Below are positions 13,393-18,716 of a stretch of DNA of 18,716 nucleotides, in pieces. A program made the position numbers and the translations under genes. The notes under the pieces were generated by a model. The model had not been told where the DNA came from. It worked only from the letters and a program-made list of their open reading frames with translations, and searched no databases. The stretch spans positions 1-18,716 of the forward strand of contig JAOUEG010000009.1 of NCBI GenBank assembly GCA_029858845.1. Reading direction: 5' to 3'. Position 1 is the stretch's first letter. Every line of letters begins with the position of its first letter. Source of the stretch: Chloroflexota bacterium (GTDB taxonomy: Bacteria > Chloroflexota > Limnocylindria > Limnocylindrales > CSP1-4).

Positions 13393-15741
13393 GTGCTCGA
13401 CGTGGTCGTCTCCGTTCTGCGCCACACCGGCCCGATCGCCGTGGCGCGGTCTCGCCGGTCGACCGTCCGCGCCCTGTCCGCCGTCCTGGTGATGCTCTTG
13501 GCCATGCCGGCCGTGACCGGTGCAGCGCCGACGGATCCAATCGCACTCCTGGACCGTCCTCGCGTGGATGTCGCGGAGTTGTCCGGCGCAGGGCCGGGCG
13601 GCGGATCCCGGGTCCTGGTGGTGGACCCGCTGGGATCCGAGGCGGCGGGCGTGCACCTCACGGTGCTCCACCGCGGTCCGACATGGTCGGTCGCCGCCGA
13701 GATGACCGTCGATATCGGACGGTCCGTCGAAGGCGCTGTCGGCCAGCCCTGGATCGTGGGCCTGGGCGATGAGCGCTTCGCCCTGATCGTCTCGTCCGAG
13801 TCGGGCGACGGTAGCCTCATCGCGACGATCGGGGTCGGATCGGCGGCGCGCGGTTCGACCGTGACGGAGCTGGATCGCCGTTGGCTGGACGACCCCGTGG
13901 ATGACGCGGGGGTCGCCGATGTCACAGGCGACGGCCGGCCCGATCTCGTGGTGGCGACCGCCCGGACGGTCCGGACGGGCGGAACGTGCCAGGGCTCGAC
14001 GATCACCGTCTTCCGCGACGGCGACCTGCGGTTCCTCCGCCGACTCGAGGTGCCCGAGACCCGGCTGGCCGCCGGGGTCATCGGGTCGTTCGACGACGTG
14101 CCCGGCGACGATCTCGCCGTGTACGCCTACCCGAACTGTCCGGCAGGGCCCGACCGGCCGACGACCGTGAGGCTCATGGCCGTCCGCCTCGCCGACGGTA
14201 CGACGATCGTCGATCGCCCTGCGGCGGGGGCGGACGCCTTGCCGCAGCTCGGTCCGCCGATTCGTTTCGACGTGGACGGGGACACTCACCACGAGTTGCT
14301 GGGCCACGTGCCACGTGGCCTGGCGATCATCGATCCGACACGCGCCTGGTCGGACATCAGGATCGCGACCGGTGCCGCCTTCCCGCTGTTGGCCGCCCCC
14401 GTCACCGGGGCCGACGGTACGCCCCGGATGCGCGTGTCGTGGATGGAGCCGTCGATCGAGGGACGCGGTTCGATCGGCGTCGAGATGGTCGAGCGAGCCC
14501 CGGACGGCTCGCTGGACTCGGGCCCGGCAACGGTCATGTGGGACTCGGACCCGCCGACCGTCCGTTGGCGACTGGCGGTGAGGGCGGCGCAGGCCGGAGC
14601 GGCCGACCAGGCCGGTCCGGCGGGCTGGGTCGGGAACCTCGGTGATGACCCCGGATGCCCGGATGCGCTCGTCCCGACCGCGGTGCTCGACTGCGCGACG
14701 GGGGCACTCCTGGCCGGGCCCGCATGGGTCGGGACGCAGCCACTGCTGCCGCTGGACGCCCCGGAGGGCCGCCGACTCCTTGTCGCCGTCGGGCTCGCCC
14801 GATCACGCGGACCGGGCGTGGCCGTGACGCCGACTCCGTGGGCCGGCAGCCCTGCGGGCCGATGGCGCCATGGACCGAGCGCCCCGTTCTCGCTCGCTGA
14901 AGTCACGACAGCGGACGCCACGTCGCCGGGCGCGGTCGCGCGGCCGTCCGTGGACCCATACGCCGCCCTCGGGCCCGCCCTGGTCCTGAGCGCCCCGACC
15001 GGCACGCGCCTGCTCGTCGACATGTCGGCGATCGACCCCGATGCCGCCGATCCTTCGTCGCCCCCGGGTTCGACCCTGGCGCTGGACCCGTCCGCGCTGA
15101 CGCCTGGGTCCAGCGTGATCGTTCGCATCTCGGGCCCACCAGGAGAGCCCCCGGGCGACGGACGCGCGTCGATCCAGGTGCCGCTCCCCGACGACGGGAG
15201 AGGCGGCGCCGCCGAGCGATGGGCGGTGACCGCGATCCCGTTCGACGACCGGGGCGAGACAGGGCTGCCGCTGGGGACGACGGTCGGGCTGGATCGAGAG
15301 GGCCCGGCCGTTTCCGCCGTCGCGCCAGCGATCTCGCCACCGTGGCCGTTCACGACGAGCATCGGCGGCACCGTCGAGCCGGGAGCTCAGGTGGTGGTCG
15401 ACGGCGTCGGGCCGGCGGAGGTGGATCCGCAAGGATCCTTCACCTTCGAGACCGCACTGGCGCCGTGGCCGCAGACGCTCCGGATCGTCGCCACGGATCC
15501 GCAGGGCAACATGACCGTCCTGCCGCTCACGGCGGTCGGCGGCGTGGATTATCGCGACTACCCGTGGCCCGCCATCGTCGCCGTGACCGTGATCTCCGCG
15601 GCGATCGTCAGCGGCGCCCTCGGGTCGCGACGCCGGCGCGATCCGAGTGGTGCGGCTGCCCGACACGGGGCCGGTGACGATGGCGGAGGCCCGGTGATGG
15701 AGGACCTGGGTCCGGATGACGGTCTCGGCCCCAGGTCCTGA
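13393..15741 (+). CDS. Exported FG-GAP/VCBS-type protein with Ig-like domain and C-terminal membrane anchor
   Basis: This 782-residue protein is probably displayed on the cell surface. Residues 17-45 form a signal peptide (ARSRRSTVR, a hydrophobic stretch, then VTGAAP). The first half has FG-GAP/VCBS-like acidic turns typical of beta-propeller blades: VADVTGDGRPDLVVA (from about residue 171), DVPGDDLAVYAY, and FDVDGDTHHELLGH. These turns commonly bind calcium. The middle is Pro/Ala/Asp-rich. Residues of about 635-716 resemble a bacterial Ig-like domain (GTVEPGAQVVVDG, DPQGSFTFETAL, LRIVATDPQGN). LPLTA at 710-714, a hydrophobic helix at about 727-745 and the RRRR cluster in GSRRRRD follow, then about 35 more residues. 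GTG 13441 (MARSRR) is a plausible alternative start giving a cleaner signal peptide. Its ligand and role are unknown. Confidence 0.82.
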   Translation: MLDVVVSVLRHTGPIAVARSRRSTVRALSAVLVMLLAMPAVTGAAPTDPIALLDRPRVDVAELSGAGPGGGSRVLVVDPLGSEAAGVHLTVLHRGPTWSVAAEMTVDIGRSVEGAVGQPWIVGLGDERFALIVSSESGDGSLIATIGVGSAARGSTVTELDRRWLDDPVDDAGVADVTGDGRPDLVVATARTVRTGGTCQGSTITVFRDGDLRFLRRLEVPETRLAAGVIGSFDDVPGDDLAVYAYPNCPAGPDRPTTVRLMAVRLADGTTIVDRPAAGADALPQLGPPIRFDVDGDTHHELLGHVPRGLAIIDPTRAWSDIRIATGAAFPLLAAPVTGADGTPRMRVSWMEPSIEGRGSIGVEMVERAPDGSLDSGPATVMWDSDPPTVRWRLAVRAAQAGAADQAGPAGWVGNLGDDPGCPDALVPTAVLDCATGALLAGPAWVGTQPLLPLDAPEGRRLLVAVGLARSRGPGVAVTPTPWAGSPAGRWRHGPSAPFSLAEVTTADATSPGAVARPSVDPYAALGPALVLSAPTGTRLLVDMSAIDPDAADPSSPPGSTLALDPSALTPGSSVIVRISGPPGEPPGDGRASIQVPLPDDGRGGAAERWAVTAIPFDDRGETGLPLGTTVGLDREGPAVSAVAPAISPPWPFTTSIGGTVEPGAQVVVDGVGPAEVDPQGSFTFETALAPWPQTLRIVATDPQGNMTVLPLTAVGGVDYRDYPWPAIVAVTVISAAIVSGALGSRRRRDPSGAAARHGAGDDGGGPVMEDLGPDDGLGPRS
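15701..15739 (+). terminator. Hairpin across the stop codon of the FG-GAP gene
   Basis: AGGACCTGGG at 15701-15710 is exactly complementary to CCCAGGTCCT at 15730-15739, around a 19-base loop. The right arm runs into the TGA stop. No T run follows, so it may be mRNA-end structure or a factor-dependent terminator rather than an intrinsic one. Confidence 0.3.
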
Positions 15742-15815
15742 GATCCTGACGGGACTCTCGCCTGCGCTCGGCGTGGTCACCGAGCGGACCTGCGCGCCCG
15801 AGGCGCGACCTGTCG

Positions 15816-15821
15816 TACGAT
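15816..15821 (+). promoter_or_regulatory. -10 element TACGAT for the DUF1015 gene
   Basis: TACGAT ends 11 bases before the ATG at 15833. A GGAG at 15823-15826 lies just after it and could act as a ribosome binding site only if transcription starts unusually close to the box. The box is too near for a long leader. Confidence 0.4.
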
Positions 15822-15832
15822 TGGAGCGCCCC

Positions 15833-17197
15833 ATGAGCCATCGGCCGCCGCGCCGTGACCCCGAGGAGACCGTGCCCCACATCCGCGCCTTCCGTGCCCT
15901 GCGGTACGACGCCTCCAAGGTCGGGGACCTGGGCCTCGTGGTCGCGCCGCCGTACGACATCATCGATCCTGACGAACGCTCGCGACTGATCGGGCGCCAT
16001 CCGGCGAATGTCGTGCGGCTGGACCTTCCCGCGGAAGAATCGGGCGACGAGCCGGACGACCGCTACCGGCGGGCGGCCAGGACGCTGGCGGGGTGGCGGT
16101 CGGACGGGACGCTCCGCAAGGACCCGCATCCGTCCATCTATGTCTACGAACAGACCTACCGCGTGCCCGGCACGGACGTGGAGCGCACGCAGCGCGGCTT
16201 CTTCGCTCGTCTGCGCCTGGAGCCCTTCGGGCCCGGAAGCGGCGTCCTGCCGCACGAGCGAACCCTCGTGGGGCCGCGCGAGGACCGGTACAAGCTGCTG
16301 CGCGCGACCGGCGTCAACACCAGCCCGGTGATCGGGCTGTTCGACGATGTTTCCGGCGGGACCGGAACCCGGCTGGCCGCCGTCGCGGCCGACCCGCCCG
16401 ACATGGATGTCACGGACGACGACGGTGTCCGGCATCGTCTGTGGGCCGTTCTCGCGGATGGCGAGGGTGCATCCGCCGATGTGGCCTCGGAACTCATCAG
16501 CGCGGCCTCGTCCGGTCCGGTCTCGATCGCGGATGGGCACCATCGCTACGAAACGGCCCTCCGCTACCGGGACGAACGGCGGATGACTCGCTCGTGCGAG
16601 GAGGACCCGGCGTTCGACTACATCCTGATGCTCTTCCTGGAGGCCAGCGGCGAACCCCTGACCGTCCTTCCCACCCACCGCCTCGTGCGTGACCTCGGGG
16701 AGGGCGGCGCCGGGAATCTGCGCGACGGTGCCTCGGAGCTGTTCGACGTCGAGCCGGTGGCGGACGCCGATGCCCTCGTCCGACACTTCGACGCAGCCGG
16801 ACTGACCCAGGGCGGTGATGGCCGATTCGGCCTGTGGACGCGGGCCGGCGGTGCATGGTTGACGGCGCGCCGGGCGGCGTTCGGCCCCTGGCTGCCGCCC
16901 GGCGGTGCCGCGGTCCAGAGCCTCGACGTGACGCTCCTGGGCGTCGCGCTGGACCGACTGGCAGGGATCGATGCGGCGGCCGTGGCCTCGGGTCGCGTCG
17001 CCTACACGAAGTCCGCGACGGAAGCGATCGCCGCCGTCGAGCGTGGGGACGGGATCGATGCCGCGTTCCTGCTCGAGCCGACGCCCGTGTCGTCCATCGA
17101 GGCGGTCGCGCGCGATGGCGACGTCATGCCCCAGAAGTCGACGTACTTCTACCCGAAAGCCCTGACGGGGCTCCTGATCAATCCGCACGAGTGGTGA
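15833..17197 (+). CDS. DUF1015 family protein
   Basis: This 454-residue protein belongs to an uncharacterised family (DUF1015, COG4198) recognisable from its N-terminal IRAFRALRYDASKVGDL-VVAPPYDII, then NVVRLDLP, YVYEQTY, RGFFARLRLEPF, LPHERTLVGPREDRYKLL, the hallmark DGHHRYETAL (residues 234-243), and a C-terminus ending FYPKALTGLLINPHEW. DGHHR recalls the nucleotide-binding motif of the ParB/SerK superfamily. A nucleotide-dependent or kinase-like activity is therefore possible, but no function is established to my knowledge. ATG 15833 fits the TACGAT box. GTG 15872, after GAGGAG at 15863-15868, would give the family's usual compact N-terminus (VPHIRAFRALRY) and is a serious alternative. The hydrolase-like gene starts 7 bases after the stop, so the two are almost certainly cotranscribed. 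Confidence 0.9.
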   Translation: MSHRPPRRDPEETVPHIRAFRALRYDASKVGDLGLVVAPPYDIIDPDERSRLIGRHPANVVRLDLPAEESGDEPDDRYRRAARTLAGWRSDGTLRKDPHPSIYVYEQTYRVPGTDVERTQRGFFARLRLEPFGPGSGVLPHERTLVGPREDRYKLLRATGVNTSPVIGLFDDVSGGTGTRLAAVAADPPDMDVTDDDGVRHRLWAVLADGEGASADVASELISAASSGPVSIADGHHRYETALRYRDERRMTRSCEEDPAFDYILMLFLEASGEPLTVLPTHRLVRDLGEGGAGNLRDGASELFDVEPVADADALVRHFDAAGLTQGGDGRFGLWTRAGGAWLTARRAAFGPWLPPGGAAVQSLDVTLLGVALDRLAGIDAAAVASGRVAYTKSATEAIAAVERGDGIDAAFLLEPTPVSSIEAVARDGDVMPQKSTYFYPKALTGLLINPHEW

Positions 17198-17204
17198 CGC
17201 ACAG

Positions 17205-18092
17205 GTGAATCGCATCCCGGATCCGACGCCCGAACCGATCCTCTCCCGTTCGCAGGTGCCGCCGCTCAACGGGCGACCGGTGCGCAAGGATGAGATCGAG
17301 ATCCACGAACGCGGGATCTACATCGAGTCGTGGCTGCCCGAGCGCCGCTCCCGCCGAAAGCCGCTCCTGTTCGTCCACGGCGAGCTGGCCGGGTCCTGGG
17401 TCTGGGAGCGATACCTCGGCTACTTCGCCGGTCGCGGCTGGGAAGGCCACGCCCTCAACCTCCGCAATCACCACTGGTCCCAGACAGCGGACCCGGCGAC
17501 GCTGTCGTTCGAAACCTACACCGAGGATGTGGTCGCGGCCATGGACCGGCTGGGACCGACCACGGTCGCGGTCGGTCACGGGATGGGAGGCCTCCTTGCC
17601 CTCAAGGCGGCGGAGCGGATCGCGATCTCGGCGATCATCCTGATCGCCTCCGAGCTGCCGCGCGACCTTCGACCGCCGGCCCGCTCGTTCGAGCTACGCG
17701 AGATCCCCGAGGTGTACGGGCGGAACGTGATCGGCTGGGAGACACTCCCGGAGAAGCTGTTGCGCGACGACCGCGATCTGACCCTGGATGACGTCCTCCG
17801 CATCCAGCACCTGCTGGGCCAGAAGCCCCATGAGGCGGGCGCCGCGCGACGCCAGATGCTGGCCGGTGTCCCGGTGGATCGTCGGGTGCTCTCGGAGATC
17901 CCACGGCTCGTCATCGGCGGTGGACTGGACCGACTGGTCAGCCTTGCATCCACGGAACAGCTGGCGGATTGGCTCGGAGCCGAGTACGAGCCCTTCGGGG
18001 CCCATTCCCATTTCGGCCTGGTGGCGGGGGAGCACAGTCACCAGCAGGTCGCCGAGGGCGTTCGCGCCTTCCTTGAGACACACCGCCTCTGA
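17205..18092 (+). CDS. Alpha/beta-hydrolase-fold protein lacking the nucleophile serine
   Basis: This 295-residue protein has the alpha/beta hydrolase layout. It shows LLFVHGELAGSWVW with the oxyanion-region HG (58-59), GRGWEGHALNLRNHH, the nucleophile elbow VGHGMGG, the acid-bearing GGGLDRLV (Asp242) and GAHSHFG (His267 or His269). The elbow normally reads GHSMGG. Here residue 126 is Gly (codon GGG at 17580-17582), so the canonical Ser-His-Asp triad is incomplete although acid and histidine remain. It may be a non-hydrolytic member, a binding protein, or an enzyme using another mechanism. It starts with GTG 7 bases after the DUF1015 stop and is its likely partner. A second in-frame GTG at 17280 would remove the first 25, poorly structured residues. 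No substrate can be assigned. Confidence 0.87.
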   Translation: MNRIPDPTPEPILSRSQVPPLNGRPVRKDEIEIHERGIYIESWLPERRSRRKPLLFVHGELAGSWVWERYLGYFAGRGWEGHALNLRNHHWSQTADPATLSFETYTEDVVAAMDRLGPTTVAVGHGMGGLLALKAAERIAISAIILIASELPRDLRPPARSFELREIPEVYGRNVIGWETLPEKLLRDDRDLTLDDVLRIQHLLGQKPHEAGAARRQMLAGVPVDRRVLSEIPRLVIGGGLDRLVSLASTEQLADWLGAEYEPFGAHSHFGLVAGEHSHQQVAEGVRAFLETHRL

Positions 18093-18115
18093 CCATCCGA
18101 TACGACGCGGGTCGG

Positions 18116-18145
18116 TTGAAGGCTTCGCCCGGTCGCTGGTATCCT
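18116..18145 (+). promoter_or_regulatory. Promoter of the tRNA-Glu gene
   Basis: A -35 TTGAAG (18116-18121) and a -10 TATCCT (18140-18145) are separated by 18 bases. Transcription would start about 33-35 bases upstream of the mature tRNA. This is the best complete promoter in the window, and its -10 is identical to that of the deaminase-family gene. Confidence 0.6.
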
Positions 18146-18185
18146 GACCGCCGGCACGGGGCGCTCGCGCGCTTCCGGTCACTGC

Positions 18186-18262
18186 GCCGCATTCGTCTAG
18201 AGGCCCAGGACACCGCCCTCTCAAGGCGGAGATCACCGGTTCGAATCCGGTATGCGGTACCA
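18186..18262 (+). tRNA. tRNA-Glu (anticodon CUC), CCA encoded
   Basis: The sequence folds into a complete cloverleaf. The acceptor stem pairs GCCGCAT with ATGCGGT. The D arm is TCGTCTAGAGGCCCAGGA, as in bacterial tRNA-Glu. The anticodon stem CCGCC/GGCGG encloses the loop CTCTCAA with anticodon CTC, which reads GAG, the main Glu codon in this high-GC DNA. The T arm pairs ACCGG with CCGGT around TTCGAAT. Discriminator A73 (18259) is followed by genomically encoded CCA (18260-18262). The first acceptor pair is G1-U72 rather than the usual G1-C72. A promoter lies upstream and a terminator downstream, so it is a single-gene transcription unit. Confidence 0.97.
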
Positions 18263-18275
18263 ATCGCTTCCCCTG

Positions 18276-18310
18276 ACGCCCCCGGACCGCGCCCCGGGGG
18301 CGTTCCCTTT
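18276..18310 (+). terminator. Intrinsic terminator after tRNA-Glu
   Basis: A perfect 10-base-pair GC stem, ACGCCCCCGG (18276-18285) with CCGGGGGCGT (18294-18303), encloses an 8-base loop. It is followed by TTCCCTTT, starting 13 bases after the tRNA CCA end. This is the strongest terminator in the window. Confidence 0.75.
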
Positions 18311-18419
18311 CGCGCCGCGTCCGCCGGACCGATGGACCGCGTTCGTCCAGGCGCCTGCGTGCGAAGGTCGGCGGAACGCCCCGGCTCGGACTGGCCGGCG
18401 ACCTCCCGTTCGGCTTGCT

Positions 18420-18435
18420 CCGATCGATCGATCGG
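18420..18435. repeat. 16-base perfect palindrome of GATC units
   Basis: CCGATCGATCGATCGG is its own reverse complement and consists of three overlapping GATC steps. It lies 8 bases beyond the stop of the small - strand lipoprotein frame. It could be a protein-binding site or a chance repeat; no T run makes it a terminator. Confidence 0.35.
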
Positions 18436-18442
18436 CCGGCCC

Positions 18443-18643
18443 TCAAGTCATCTGCCGTCCGGATCGACATCGGGGCCGTCGACGTTGACGTTCTGCGGAC
18501 CGGTCCAACGCGGCGGGGCTGCCGGGCGGCGGCGATGACGGCGATGATGGAGAGGCTGCGCCCGGAGCGCAGCCCCAGGCGAGCGCCACAGCCATCAGTC
18601 CGAGGAGCAGCCTCCTGCCTGGAGCGAGCCTTGTGTTGGGCAT
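18443..18643 (-). CDS. Small putative lipoprotein, possibly frameshifted
   Basis: The 66-residue frame starts MPNTRLAPGRRLLLGLMAVA and carries a lipobox ending in WGC (Cys25), a convincing lipoprotein signal peptide, followed by a Ser/Pro run. After about residue 40 the frame becomes Arg/Gln-rich with low G/C at third positions. The adjacent frame over 18448-18510 instead reads TGPQNVNVDGPDVDP then GR and stop, with strong third-position G/C. A one-base slip in the repeated TCATCGCCG units (about 18520-18550) would join signal peptide and tail, ending at 18448. The ATG overlaps the TGA of the upstream gene (TGATG), so it is translationally coupled. Function unknown. Confidence 0.5.
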   Translation of the reverse strand: MPNTRLAPGRRLLLGLMAVALAWGCAPGAASPSSPSSPPPGSPAALDRSAERQRRRPRCRSGRQMT

Positions 18644-18716
18644 CACCGGTTCAACACCTCGAGCAGCGTGGCCTCGGTGGCGGCACGATCGGCGACGCTG
18701 AGGTATTCCACGTTCG
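18643..18716 (-). CDS. C-terminal end of an unidentified gene, truncated by the window edge
   Basis: Read on the - strand, the last 22 or so codons before the TGA at 18645-18643 encode VEYLSVADRAATEATLLEVL followed by NR and stop. Composition and third-position G/C are those of a real gene end, and the stop overlaps the following ATG. Too little is visible to name a family; the rest lies beyond the right edge. Confidence 0.5.
   Translation of the reverse strand, partial: NVEYLSVADRAATEATLLEVLNR

Noticed and set aside
18252..18488. A + strand open frame running from inside the tRNA-Glu through its terminator
   Set aside because: It begins inside a structural RNA and crosses a strong terminator hairpin; its Arg/Pro-rich composition is typical of a shadow frame.
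1..18716. Search for a mobile or defence element, CRISPR array, insertion-sequence ends or an attachment site at the tRNA-Glu 3' end
   Set aside because: I saw no direct-repeat array, transposase or integrase-like protein, and no second copy of the tRNA 3' end in the window.

Overview
The window is uniformly GC-rich, with strong G/C preference at third codon positions and ordinary housekeeping metabolism. There are no insertion sequences, phage genes, CRISPR repeats or integrase-like genes. Lipoprotein signal peptides, a sortase and TAnnnT -10 boxes lying almost on top of start codons point to a high-GC, probably single-membrane bacterium. I favour Chloroflexota of the uncultured soil/freshwater type, with Actinomycetota as the alternative; the sequence alone does not decide this. 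The DNA reads as chromosomal.

Left third (1-7156): a 2-oxoacid dehydrogenase locus. In order on the + strand it carries a left-truncated dihydrolipoyl dehydrogenase (E3), E1-alpha and E1-beta overlapping by ATGA, the lipoylated acyltransferase E2, an epimerase/dehydratase-fold protein with degenerate active-site motifs, and lipoyl synthase LipA. The E1 subunits resemble the Bacillus branched-chain 2-oxoacid dehydrogenase more than pyruvate dehydrogenase. E1, E2 and E3 form the complex, and LipA makes the lipoyl cofactor that E2 carries.

Middle (7216-11938): a membrane-anchored protein of unknown function with three similar beta-type segments, an adenosine-deaminase-family hydrolase with two altered substrate-side positions, a convergent SufR-like regulator with a C-terminal cysteine cluster, and a divergently transcribed acyl-CoA dehydrogenase.

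Cell-surface block (11973-15741): on the - strand, a small lipoprotein followed by a sortase. Divergent from them on the + strand is a large exported FG-GAP/VCBS-type protein with an Ig-like domain, an LPLTA pentapeptide, a C-terminal membrane segment and an arginine-rich tail. The sortase and this protein could be enzyme and substrate, but that is inference.

Right end (15833-18716): a DUF1015-family protein followed after 7 bases by an alpha/beta-hydrolase-fold protein whose nucleophile serine is replaced by glycine. Then come a tRNA-Glu(CUC) with its own promoter and a strong terminator hairpin, a small - strand lipoprotein that may be frameshifted, and the last codons of a truncated upstream gene.

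Two themes recur. First, several genes start 6-11 bases after a TAnnnT box, implying leaderless or very short-leader mRNAs. Second, three enzyme-fold proteins (epimerase-like, deaminase-like, hydrolase-like) carry substitutions at canonical catalytic or substrate-contact positions. I found no clear new multi-gene defence or mobile system. The best candidates for new biology are the sortase/FG-GAP pair and the DUF1015/nucleophile-less hydrolase pair.
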